From Desulforhopalus sp. (GTDB taxonomy: Bacteria > Desulfobacterota > Desulfobulbia > Desulfobulbales > Desulfocapsaceae), in NCBI GenBank assembly GCA_013139415.1, contig WTAT01000020.1, forward strand, positions 1 to 35,769: 35,769 nt of DNA, in the 5' to 3' direction. The first letter of the stretch is position 1. Each line of letters opens with the position of its first letter. Made by a program: the position numbers and the translations under genes. The notes beneath the pieces were generated by a model that saw only the letters and a program-made list of their open reading frames with translations, had not been told where the DNA came from and searched no databases. Positions 18,797-27,553 of the stretch are shown here, piece after piece.

Positions 18797-19075
18797 TTAT
18801 TTCTGCTGGTCAAAATATTCAGCCAGATTATAGCCAGGCTGCAGGGCCTGCATCCTCTGACTGATAGTATCAGGCTGCACCGAAGAGAGAATGACATGGT
18901 TTGATTCCATCACCAGAATTGATCTCGTTCTCCTGCCTTCAGTCACATCAACAAGCCTGTCTTTCATTTTCGCCGCCTCCTTCAGTTTTCGTGCAGGGGA
19001 GGAGCCGGTATTAATTACAGCAATAATCTTGTCCATCATAACGGTGTTTCCAAAACCTACGTTTAATAACTGCAT
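18797..19075 (-). CDS. remA: RemA-like (DUF370) regulatory protein
   Basis: LLNVGFGNTVMMDKIIAVINTGSSPARKLKEAAK..LVDVTEGRRTRSILVMESNHVILSSVQPDTISQRM, canonical DUF370; directly upstream of gmk. Confidence 0.92.
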   Translation of the reverse strand: MQLLNVGFGNTVMMDKIIAVINTGSSPARKLKEAAKMKDRLVDVTEGRRTRSILVMESNHVILSSVQPDTISQRMQALQPGYNLAEYFDQQK

Positions 19076-19111
19076 AGCTCACCATAATCTCAAATTACAC
19101 TCAGCTGATCT

Positions 19112-19186
19112 CTAGGCCACTTTTCTATAGGCCACTTTTCGACAGGCCACTTTTCGACAGGCCACTTTTCGATAGGCCACTTTTCG
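19112..19186. repeat. Tandem repeat, five 15-bp units (AGGCCACTTTTCGAY)
   Basis: aggccac recurs at 19114, 19129, 19144, 19159 and 19174 with exact 15-bp period. Confidence 0.95.
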
Positions 19187-19317
19187 ATTCCAATCAAACC
19201 GTCAGCTTATTTAATATTTTGAATCTGCACACCTAACAAAAACATCATAACTGCATACTTCCTGATACTTAGCACCAACAATTCAGCTCCACACACAGCT
19301 ATCCGTCACTACGTATC

Positions 19318-19412
19318 TAACCCCGGTAAACGGGAAAAAAAGCAGGGTCTCTTTTTAGTACCCCCTCGAGGGGTGTCCTTTTCAATGCTCCCTTGAGGGG
19401 TAAGGCACTAAT
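19318..19412 (+). repeat. Dispersed repeat family A, copy 4
   Basis: taaccccggtaaacgggaaaaaaagcaggg...taccccctcgaggggtgt...cttgaggggtaaggcactaa. Confidence 0.85.
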
Positions 19413-19499
19413 TCGTTCACAACTTGGATTATCATTTTATTGGAAGCTGATGATACGTTGTCAGCAGGCAAATTACAAAATAAAAATGGGCCAAATCCT

Positions 19500-20297
19500 T
19501 TACGCTTTTATTATAGTATCAATCTGCCAAGATAACTTTTCAAAAACATTTAGCCATTGTTGATCAAATTTTACTTCAATAGCGATATTTTCATTGGTAA
19601 CCGGATGAACAAAATCAAGTTTTTTAGCGAGTAACATTAATCGTTTGAAACCAAAATACTCTCTAAAGAATGGATTCTGCTTATTATCACCGTAGTTAAT
19701 ATCACCAATAACAGGGTGGCGTAAATGAGCTAAATGCCGCCTGAGCTGATGGCGACGACCTGTCTTTGGTTGCAGTTTTATCAATGAATAGCGAACACTG
19801 TCAAATTTACCTAAGGGAATGGGCAGCGTTGCGATTAACAGTGACTGATAGGCGGTTTGAGCCTGTTGTGGCTCTTTGTCTCGACTTACATTTTTATCGC
19901 CCAACTTATCCAGCTTCTCTTTGAGTGGATAGTCAATAGTTTCATTGCCCAACAAATGGCCCCGAGTTAAAGCATAGTATGTCTTTTGTATGGTTTTACT
20001 GGCAAAAGACTGTCCTATCAGCTGAGCAACTTTAGGGCTTAAAGCAAAGAGCAAGACCCCCGATGTTGGTCTATCCAGCCTGTGAACAGGGTAAACATAT
20101 TGACCAATTTGATCTCTAACAAGTTGTAAAGCGAAATAAATTTCATTTTTATCCATATAACTACGGTGCACAAAGAGCCCGGCTGGTTTATCAACAGCGA
20201 CTAAATATTCATCTTGATATAATATTTCTAATACCGGCTTTACCTCAACAGCTACGCCTGCCTCGCCAGCATAATCTACTCTATTTAAATCATGCAT
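19500..20297 (-). CDS. RluA-family pseudouridine synthase, TruC-like
   Basis: ILYQDEYLVAVDKPAGLFVHRS..YPVHRLDRPTSGVLLFALS..QPKTGRRHQLRRHLAHLRHPVIGDINYG catalytic and RluA-family motifs. Confidence 0.9.
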   Translation of the reverse strand: MHDLNRVDYAGEAGVAVEVKPVLEILYQDEYLVAVDKPAGLFVHRSYMDKNEIYFALQLVRDQIGQYVYPVHRLDRPTSGVLLFALSPKVAQLIGQSFASKTIQKTYYALTRGHLLGNETIDYPLKEKLDKLGDKNVSRDKEPQQAQTAYQSLLIATLPIPLGKFDSVRYSLIKLQPKTGRRHQLRRHLAHLRHPVIGDINYGDNKQNPFFREYFGFKRLMLLAKKLDFVHPVTNENIAIEVKFDQQWLNVFEKLSWQIDTIIKA

Positions 20298-20324
20298 TTT
20301 TATTTTCCCAGATTTAAACGCTGT

Positions 20325-20747
20325 TTATTCTGTGAATCCACGCTCTTTCATAGACTTACTGTTTTTGAAGTGAGCCATGCCCGTTTTCATCTTCCGAAAT
20401 CCGATTTTTTGGTAGAAGCCTTCTTTGCCCGGCGATGCGTAGAGAATGACATTGCAATCTACAATTTGAGCCAAAATGTTCTTCATAAGTGTTGCTCCGT
20501 GCCCTTTCCCTTGAAATTCAGGGAGAACAGCACAATCATAGATAGCCGCTTGATAGACGCCATCTGAAATCGCACGACCAAAACCGATCAACTGTCCAGC
20601 ACGATAAATAAACACAGTTGTATGGCTGGCTTCAAATGCTCTACGGAGTGCCTCGGGTTCGTGATAAGCCATTCCAACTGTTTTCAATATTGCAGATACT
20701 GCACTCCAATCTACTCCGATACAATCTTGCTTAACATTTAATTCCAT
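20325..20747 (-). CDS. GNAT-family N-acetyltransferase
   Basis: AAIYDCAVLPEFQGKGHGATLMKNIL acetyl-CoA-binding motif; FYQKIGFRKM C-terminal motif. Confidence 0.85.
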   Translation of the reverse strand: MELNVKQDCIGVDWSAVSAILKTVGMAYHEPEALRRAFEASHTTVFIYRAGQLIGFGRAISDGVYQAAIYDCAVLPEFQGKGHGATLMKNILAQIVDCNVILYASPGKEGFYQKIGFRKMKTGMAHFKNSKSMKERGFTE

Positions 20748-21000
20748 GGAATGACCACCTCGTAAATAATCTTTCAAGATTGAAATTAGTAAAACCGACT
20801 TCTTTGTAAAACCGACTTCTTATACTGGGTAGAGTCAGGTCGAGTCAAAGAGAATTTAAGAACAGCTGTAATACGACATACGCCAATCAGTTGCCAAATC
20901 TCTTGATTTTCTTTCATTGTATCAAGTAGTGACCATAACTCATGACATTGACACCGTATCATCTAAGAACCAGGCTTTCGGATAATACAATGAAGGTATC

Positions 21001-21147
21001 CTAGGAGGCTGTCCGAGAATAGACATTTCTTCTCAAATCGAGGCATTTAGAAAAAATAAGCACAGTCATATGTCTGATATTACGAGCATTATTTTTTCAG
21101 AATAACGAGGAGTTGAGGATAAAGGGCATTCTCGGACAGCCTCCTAG
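21001..21147. mobile_element. MITE-like element with 16-bp TIRs GAGGCTGTCCGAGAAT and CTAG target duplication
   Basis: CTAGGAGGCTGTCCGAGAAT (21001-21020) is the exact inverse complement of ATTCTCGGACAGCCTCCTAG (21128-21147); no ORF inside. Confidence 0.85.
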
Positions 21148-21317
21148 TACGGAGTGAACAATTGGTGCACTAAGATATCATTATTTTGCACACCCTCCCT
21201 TTTTTCTCCACTTACATAAATAGATCAGGAAACGTTCCTCTCTTACCTTTGCAACCCCACTAAATGTCAGTACATCAGACTCTTACCCCAACCCTCACGA
21301 CACAACACACTACAACG

Positions 21318-21333
21318 TGGCACGGCAATTGCT
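21318..21333 (+). promoter_or_regulatory. Sigma54 (-24/-12) promoter of the hydrogenase genes
   Basis: TGGCACGGCAATTGCT matches the TGGCACG-N4-TTGCW consensus; about 90 nt upstream of the small-subunit ATG. Confidence 0.8.
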
Positions 21334-21424
21334 TTCGACAATGCGACACAATGCGAAACTACAGTTAAACTTTAGCCTACAGCTTGCTACGGGCCATAAT
21401 TTTTAAATATTGGGAGAACACAAA

Positions 21425-22651
21425 ATGCGAATACACAGACGACAATTTTTGAAATACTGCGTTGGATCAGCCGCAGCGCTGGGCCTGCCAATGACAGTTC
21501 TTGGTAAGCTAGAAGTGGCTCTTGCTGCTAACACCTCCACTTTGCCCAAGGTTATCTGGCTCAACGCAGCCAACTGCACAGGTTGCACCATCTCACTTTC
21601 TAACCTGTTTAGCGACAGCGGTCCGACGGATATCGCCGACCTATTGTTCAATACTATTGACCTTGTTTTTCATCCCACCCTCATGAGCGCAGCCGGGGAC
21701 CTCGCCGTGCAACAACTGAAAACCACAGCTGAGGGGAGCTATATACTGGCTGTTGAAGGTGGAATCCCGACTGCATTTGGCGGGCACACCTGCATGCTTT
21801 GGAGTGAAGGTGGCAGGGACGTGACTGCAATGGAAGCTGTACAAATGCTGGCTCCAAACGCTGCGGCCATCTTAAGTATAGGAACTTGTGCCAGTCACGG
21901 TGGGATTCCTGCTGCAAGCCCGAACCCGACAGGTATCGTCAGTGTCGGTGAACTCACCGGTTTAGATACTGTTAATATACCAGGCTGTCCTACTCATCCC
22001 GATTGGATCGTTTGGACCGTGGCCCACCTGCTTGCCGGTGAAATGCCACAGCTTGATAGCCGTCGCCGTCCAATAGAACTTTATGGCACCGAGATTCATA
22101 AAAACTGTCCTCGCAAGGGACAGGGTGAAGCCAAGACCTTCGGCATCGAAGACAAGTGCCTTAAAGAACTTGGCTGTAAGGGGCCCAAGACAAAGTCGGA
22201 TTGTCCGTCTCGTAAATGGAATAATGGCAGCAATTGGTGTATTGGAGCCGGAGCGATATGTATTGGTTGCACTGAACGAGATTTCCCTGACAAGTTTTCG
22301 CCTTTTTACAAACTGCAATACGAGTACAAAGATTTCCAGAAACCAGTTACCGAAGACCCTAACAGTAGTTCCCCCGAGCCGGAACCCACCACCGGTTACC
22401 TTGAGTTCACCAGGGTTGAATGGCAAGAGGACAGGTCCAGGATCGAAGTTAAGGGTAAAGGGGATATTGGCCAAATCGTCAGTGTCTACGATGGGGATTC
22501 CAACACCCAGCTAGGCGCCGTCACCGTAGACAGGGGCGGCAAATGGAGAGTTCGCCAAAATAATCCATCCCCAATTCCTCACAGAGTAAAGGCAACATCC
22601 GGGAACCAGACAGTTTATAGTGCTGTAGCCAACGTGCCGGTAATGGCCTGA
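21425..22651 (+). CDS. Periplasmic [NiFe] hydrogenase small subunit with C-terminal Ig-like extension
   Basis: Tat leader RRQFLKYCVGSAAALGLP; NCTGCTISL, GTCASHGG, IPGCPTHPDW, CLKELGCKGP, NWCIGAGAICIGCTE cluster ligands; about 90-residue beta-rich tail YLEFTRVEWQEDRSRIEVKGKGDIGQIVSVYDGDSNTQLGAVTVDRGGKWRVRQ... Confidence 0.92.
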   Translation: MRIHRRQFLKYCVGSAAALGLPMTVLGKLEVALAANTSTLPKVIWLNAANCTGCTISLSNLFSDSGPTDIADLLFNTIDLVFHPTLMSAAGDLAVQQLKTTAEGSYILAVEGGIPTAFGGHTCMLWSEGGRDVTAMEAVQMLAPNAAAILSIGTCASHGGIPAASPNPTGIVSVGELTGLDTVNIPGCPTHPDWIVWTVAHLLAGEMPQLDSRRRPIELYGTEIHKNCPRKGQGEAKTFGIEDKCLKELGCKGPKTKSDCPSRKWNNGSNWCIGAGAICIGCTERDFPDKFSPFYKLQYEYKDFQKPVTEDPNSSSPEPEPTTGYLEFTRVEWQEDRSRIEVKGKGDIGQIVSVYDGDSNTQLGAVTVDRGGKWRVRQNNPSPIPHRVKATSGNQTVYSAVANVPVMA

Positions 22652-22707
22652 TCACCCTGAATTGTAAAGAATTCAGGATCTGTCAACAGGCGCATAAAAT
22701 TAAGATA

Positions 22708-22797
22708 TTAGTGCCTTACTCCAGATTTCTTGTTTTTTATACCCCTCAAGGGGGTACTGAAAAGAGTCCTGGCTTAATTTCCCGTTTACCGGGGTTA
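22708..22797 (-). repeat. Dispersed repeat family A, copy 5 (between hydrogenase subunit genes)
   Basis: ttagtgccttactcca...tacccctcaagggggta...ggcttaatttcccgtttaccggggtta, reverse orientation. Confidence 0.88.
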
Positions 22798-22829
22798 GTT
22801 GAAAGAACGTACACTTTTGGAGATATAGA

Positions 22830-24254
22830 ATGAAAACAATTACCGTCATGGATCCGGTTACTCGGATTGAAGGTCATATGAAGGTCGAAATAGCCATTGA
22901 TACCAACGGCGGACAGCAACAGATCGTCAATGCACATTGTACCGGAACACTTTTTCGCGGCTTTGAGAACCTTTTAAACGGGCGAAGTCCCCTTGACGCG
23001 CCTATTATCACCCAGCGCATATGTGGCGTTTGCCCCATATCCCACGGGCAGGCTGCAGTGCAGGCTCTGGAAAATGTATCCAACTGGCTGCCGCCAACAA
23101 ATGCACGATTGTTACGCAACCTGACACTGGGAGCCAACTTTCTGCAATCACATATCCTCCATTTTTACCTGCTGGCGGCTCTCGATTATGTTGCCGGACC
23201 AGCTGCCTCGCCATGGGCGACTGCATGGCAAACGGATATGCGTCCAGGTCTTGACAGCGTGGCAGCAAATCTTCCCGCCGCGATAGGCGCCCGCCGCCAG
23301 GCCCACGAAATGGGTGCGGTGTTTGCGGGTAGAATGCCAAGCACCAACAGCTATATCCCCGGTGGATTCACTGCCATTCCCACTGCTAGTGATATCAGCC
23401 GCTATAAACAACACCTCGCTGAGCTCACCCAGTTCATCAACAAAGTTTATCTGCCTGATGTTCAGCAGGTCGGGGACGTCTACAGTGATTATTTCAAGGT
23501 TGGTCGCGGCAGCGGCAATTTGCTCGCTTATGGCGCATTCGAGATGGATGATACCAATAGTTCCCGTTTGTTTTCCGGTGGCTACGCCGAAAGCGGCGCA
23601 GAAAATATTCAGGACAGTGTGAACACCAACGACATCACCGAATCTGTCAAATATTCCTGGTATGCAGATGCGACCGGCAGTCTAACGCCGGCTTCAGGAG
23701 AAACACGGCCTGAATTCCCGAAAGAAGGTGCCTACTCGTGGCTCAAGGCCCCCCGACTGAAGGATAAACCATATGAAGCCGGCCCTCTGGCTCGAATGTG
23801 GATCAACGGTGATTATAGTCGTGGTATTTCGGTCATGGATCGACATGTAGCCCGGGCACTGGAGGCGAAAAAGATCGCTGCAGCCATGGGTGGCTGGCTG
23901 GACGAATTGAATTCCGGGCAAAACGGGTTCGACGAGAACTACGAACAGTTCTCCGGATTCGGCGTAGCATTAACTGAAGCTCCCCGCGGCGCTCTTGGTC
24001 ATTGGGTGGAAATAACCCAAGGGAAAATTTCCCACTACCAGGTGATTACACCTACCTGCTGGAACGCATCTCCCCGTGATAATAATGATGTCGGCGGACC
24101 GATGGAAACTGCCTTAATCGGCACCCCGATAGAAAACCCCGATGAGCCGGTAGAAGCCCTCCGTGTCATCCACGCATATGACCCCTGTTTGTCCTGTGCT
24201 GTGCATATTTTACGCCCGGACAAAAAACCAATTGTCGTCCACACCGGCAAATAA
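22830..24254 (+). CDS. [NiFe] hydrogenase large subunit
   Basis: RICGVCPISHGQAA (L1) and DPCLSCAVH (L2) active-site motifs, with a 15-residue C-terminal tail after His for protease cleavage. Confidence 0.95.
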   Translation: MKTITVMDPVTRIEGHMKVEIAIDTNGGQQQIVNAHCTGTLFRGFENLLNGRSPLDAPIITQRICGVCPISHGQAAVQALENVSNWLPPTNARLLRNLTLGANFLQSHILHFYLLAALDYVAGPAASPWATAWQTDMRPGLDSVAANLPAAIGARRQAHEMGAVFAGRMPSTNSYIPGGFTAIPTASDISRYKQHLAELTQFINKVYLPDVQQVGDVYSDYFKVGRGSGNLLAYGAFEMDDTNSSRLFSGGYAESGAENIQDSVNTNDITESVKYSWYADATGSLTPASGETRPEFPKEGAYSWLKAPRLKDKPYEAGPLARMWINGDYSRGISVMDRHVARALEAKKIAAAMGGWLDELNSGQNGFDENYEQFSGFGVALTEAPRGALGHWVEITQGKISHYQVITPTCWNASPRDNNDVGGPMETALIGTPIENPDEPVEALRVIHAYDPCLSCAVHILRPDKKPIVVHTGK

Positions 24255-24327
24255 TAAATTTCAGTCGGCCACGCTAACCATTTAATGGTAGACACCAACG
24301 TAGCAAAAACAATTTTGAGTAGGGTAA

Positions 24328-24768
24328 ATGCAAACACTTATTCTCGGAATCGGTAATGAACTTTTGGGAGACGAAGGGGTTGGGGTACATGCAGCCCGCC
24401 TTCTTCGTGAAGAAAGCTTACCAAAACAGACAAAGATATTAGAGGTCGGTACCGCTATCCTAGACGCCCTGCCAGACCTGGAACAGGCAGATCGAGTAAT
24501 TATACTCGACGCCATGAAAGACGACCAACCTCCGGGGACAGTTTACAAGATATCCTTGGATCACTGTAGCGGTACATCATGCATCGCCTCAATGCACGGT
24601 TTTGATATTTTCCGTGTACTGGCCCTTGCCGGGCGCAGCACCCCCCCGCCGGTTATGGTCTTCGGGGTGGAACCGCAAGAGATCGGCTGGTCACTTGAGC
24701 TCTCAGCTTCGGTAGCCAAATCCATGCCATACCTGCTTGACGCGGTACGAGCGGAGTTGATGAACTAG
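24328..24768 (+). CDS. Hydrogenase maturation endopeptidase (HyaD/HybD family)
   Basis: LILGIGNELLGDEGVGVHAAR..LEVGTAILDALPDLEQADRVIILDAM motifs; follows the large subunit. Confidence 0.92.
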   Translation: MQTLILGIGNELLGDEGVGVHAARLLREESLPKQTKILEVGTAILDALPDLEQADRVIILDAMKDDQPPGTVYKISLDHCSGTSCIASMHGFDIFRVLALAGRSTPPPVMVFGVEPQEIGWSLELSASVAKSMPYLLDAVRAELMN

Positions 24769-24814
24769 GAGAAAAAAATAACAGGACACATCCTCTCAAC
24801 CTCTTGAGAAACAG

Positions 24815-24842
24815 AAAGGCCCCTAAAACAGGGGCCTTTTTT
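24815..24842 (+). terminator. Rho-independent terminator of the hydrogenase operon
   Basis: AAAGGCCCCTAAAACAGGGGCCTTTTTT stem-loop with T-tract. Confidence 0.92.
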
Positions 24843-24876
24843 CTTCTCTGAATTTTCTAGCAAACATCACAAAGCG

Positions 24877-25758
24877 CTATTCAATGTTTTGGACCTGCTC
24901 TCGCATTTTTTCCAGTTCACTCTTTAAATCTACAGTGAGATGTGCCACATTGGCATCGTTTATCTTTGACGCCAGGGTATTCACCTCCCGCAGGAACTCC
25001 TGAATGAGGAAATCAAGTTTTCGGCCAATACCGCTTTCTTCGGCAAGAAACAGCGTAAACTGCGCGATATGGCAACGCAATCGTACGATCTCTTCGGTAA
25101 CATCGGTTTTGTCAGACATAACGGCAACTTCCTGGGCCAAACGAGCCGGATCAAGCTGAACATTCGCCAACAGCTTTTCAAGCCTTTCCTGCAGATTTTT
25201 TTGCCGCTGTTCCAGTAATTCAGGGATATTTTTTTCGATGTTCTCGATTGTTTTTTCAAAAAACTTTAGCCGAGCTATAAGATCTGCAGCAAGCGCCTCA
25301 CCCTCCTGAGACCTCATCGTGTCACAACTCCCCAGAGCACTATCTATGACTTTTTCCGCCATCCCCCATACAACAGCCAAATCCTCGTCCCTCTGCTCTC
25401 GCGTCAGCACGTCAGGGTAACCGGCCAGCACCTGAGAGGTAATATCGCTTTCCAGCCCAAATTCATCGGACAGGGCTTGCAAAGCATTCCTGTAGTCTCC
25501 TGCCAGAGCCAAATTTACCTTAACCTCCTGCAGGTCTGAAAAATCACCGCTCACGGAAAGAAACAAGTCTACCCTGCCACGCAGGTGAGTCTCTGCTACC
25601 TTTTTTCGTATTCTTTCTTCCAATGAAGAATAGCCTCGCGGGAGTTTCATTTTCAGATCGAGGTATCTGTTATTGACACACCTGATCTCGGCTGTCCAAA
25701 CCCGGCCACCTTGTTCAAACTCTCCCCGGCCAAAACCGGTCATGCTTTTTATTGTCAT
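24877..25758 (-). CDS. yicC: YicC family protein (endoribonuclease-like)
   Basis: MTIKSMTGFGRGEFEQGGRVWTAEIRCVNNRYLDLKMKLPRGYSSLEERIRKKV..; conserved C-terminal REVNTLASKINDANVAHLTVDLKSELEKMREQVQNIE. Confidence 0.94.
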   Translation of the reverse strand: MTIKSMTGFGRGEFEQGGRVWTAEIRCVNNRYLDLKMKLPRGYSSLEERIRKKVAETHLRGRVDLFLSVSGDFSDLQEVKVNLALAGDYRNALQALSDEFGLESDITSQVLAGYPDVLTREQRDEDLAVVWGMAEKVIDSALGSCDTMRSQEGEALAADLIARLKFFEKTIENIEKNIPELLEQRQKNLQERLEKLLANVQLDPARLAQEVAVMSDKTDVTEEIVRLRCHIAQFTLFLAEESGIGRKLDFLIQEFLREVNTLASKINDANVAHLTVDLKSELEKMREQVQNIE

Positions 25759-25879
25759 GCAATCGCCCTATGTTCAAACTTTATCCACAATAAACGTGAC
25801 TCTTTTTAGTACCCCCTTGAGGGGTGCTCTGTTCTGTACCCCCTTGAGGGAGTAAAAATAAAAGAAAATAATAAATATC

Positions 25880-26004
25880 TAACCCCGGTAAACGGGAAAA
25901 TAAGCCGGGATAAGTGCCTTGGTGGTATGTTCAAAGTATTAGCTTTAATAGTACTTTCCGTTTTCTTGTTTTTTATGACAGTATTTCAGGAGTAAGGCAC
26001 TAAA
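25880..26004 (+). repeat. Dispersed repeat family A, copy 6 (with a partial copy at about 25799-25855)
   Basis: taaccccggtaaacgggaaaataagccgggataagtgcctt...caggagtaaggcactaaa; adjacent partial with two TACCCCCTTGAGGG units. Confidence 0.88.
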
Positions 26005-26017
26005 GCACTAAAAACGA

Positions 26018-26056
26018 CAAAACGATGTAGAAGGATAGCCCCCCTACACCGTTTTG
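26018..26056 (-). terminator. Stem-loop terminator downstream of ompH/skp
   Basis: Minus strand GCAAAACGGTGTAG...CTACATCGTTTTGTCGTTTTT, near-perfect 12-bp arms plus a T-rich tail. Confidence 0.65.
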
Positions 26057-26089
26057 CCAACAACCATATCAGTAACACATTCACGAAAA

Positions 26090-26617
26090 TTATTTTTTTG
26101 CTAATGCTCCGTTCAGTTTCTTAATAATAACTTTTGTAATATCAACTTTCTGGTCAAAATAGATGACGCTTTTAGCGTCTAATATTGCAGAGAATCCGTT
26201 CTCTGCACCATATTTGTCAACGACCTTTTCCAGAGCTTTGAGAATCGGCTCGAGTTCCTTGTCTTGCATGTTTTTCATTTCCATACGAGCATCCTCAGTC
26301 TTAGCCTGAAGGTCCCTACCGCTTTTCTGAAACTCCCGAACCTTCTCTGCCCTTTTCGTCTCACTCCAGGCAGAACTTTTTTTCTTTATCTCATCCTGCA
26401 ACCCTTTGAGGTCATCTTCCTCTGCCTTGAATTTGGACTGAAGGCTCTTCATCTTTTCGTCAAACCGCGCTTTCGCTGCCTTGCCCGCATCGCATTCAAC
26501 AATGATTTGTTGAACATTCATGACACCGATCTTCAGATCGGCAGAAAAACAGTTATTTGAAGCAAAAAAGACCAGTGAAAAGATCAATCCTGCTAATAGG
26601 TTTCTTTGAAATGTCAT
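26090..26617 (-). CDS. OmpH/Skp-family periplasmic chaperone
   Basis: Signal peptide; DLKIGVMNVQQIIVECDAGKAAKARFDEKMKSLQSKF..; coiled-coil; C-terminal AENGFSAILDAKSVIYFDQKVDITKVIIKKLN. Confidence 0.85.
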   Translation of the reverse strand: MTFQRNLLAGLIFSLVFFASNNCFSADLKIGVMNVQQIIVECDAGKAAKARFDEKMKSLQSKFKAEEDDLKGLQDEIKKKSSAWSETKRAEKVREFQKSGRDLQAKTEDARMEMKNMQDKELEPILKALEKVVDKYGAENGFSAILDAKSVIYFDQKVDITKVIIKKLNGALAKK

Positions 26618-26655
26618 TATTGTCTCCATAATATTTGTTAATAATCAAACAGTTT

Positions 26656-27171
26656 CTATTCTACAACCACAAAATCTGCCCGTCTGTTCTGAGCCCAGGA
26701 GAGCTCGTCATGTCCGTGGAGCAACATTCTCTCTTCACCATAGCTTACAGTACTGAGTTTAGCCTCGTCAACGCCGAGGTTTACCAAATATTTCTTGGCA
26801 CTCAACGCACGTCTTTCACCCAAAGCCATATTGTACTCGTTCGTGCCACGCTGATCACAGTTCCCTTCTATTGTTATATCGTAATCCTTCTGACTCTTAA
26901 TGTATTCAGCGTTATTTTCGACACGTGGACCCTGATCTCCTCTGATATCCGAAGAATCAAAATCAAAATAAACGGGAAGCATTCCCCCAGTAGTGCGGCC
27001 TTCACTGATTCCCAGAGGCTTTGAATCAAGCGACTCTTCGACACCCATAGCCTCCCCCTTATCCTCCACCTTCAATGCTTGATCAGTTTCACTTTTTGAT
27101 CCACAACCGGATAAAGTCATAACAGATACACACAGCAAAACCGGTAGCATAGCTTTTATTTTTCTTACCAT
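26656..27171 (-). CDS. pal: Peptidoglycan-associated lipoprotein Pal (OmpA-like)
   Basis: Lipobox LSGC; VYFDFDSSDIRGDQ..ITIEGNCDQRGTNEYNMALGERRALSAKKYLVNLGV..SYGEER. Confidence 0.92.
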   Translation of the reverse strand: MVRKIKAMLPVLLCVSVMTLSGCGSKSETDQALKVEDKGEAMGVEESLDSKPLGISEGRTTGGMLPVYFDFDSSDIRGDQGPRVENNAEYIKSQKDYDITIEGNCDQRGTNEYNMALGERRALSAKKYLVNLGVDEAKLSTVSYGEERMLLHGHDELSWAQNRRADFVVVE

Positions 27172-27553
27172 GGAAAGAACCTCCAAAGGTCAATAATTAT
27201 TTTTCAAAAAAATATAATTTCAAAGTGACAATTTCGGTAAAAAACCCTCACTTGCAATTTGATTAACAGGCAGTTAACCATACAAACAAATGTCAGAAAA
27301 TCAACTGATTTTTTCCTTGCCTGGCAAGGATCCAACGAAAAAAAACATAGGCTGTGCCATCAATGTCGGAAGAGTTTTCAAAACTGAAATGTCTCCCTGA
27401 GACACACCTCTAATAGAGAGGTAAATTTTACCCGACCACGTGAAATTTACGCTAGTGATTATTGTATTTTCAGATTATAAAGAAACTCTAGGAATATCTG
27501 AAAAATTACCTATCCCATCTTCCTTGGGAGACGACAACTATATGGAGATTTGA

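Noticed and set aside
19112-19186. Possible CRISPR array
   Set aside because: 15-bp head-to-tail units without spacers; a tandem repeat, not a CRISPR.
21962-22474. 170-aa minus-strand ORF
   Set aside because: Antisense shadow of the hydrogenase small subunit.
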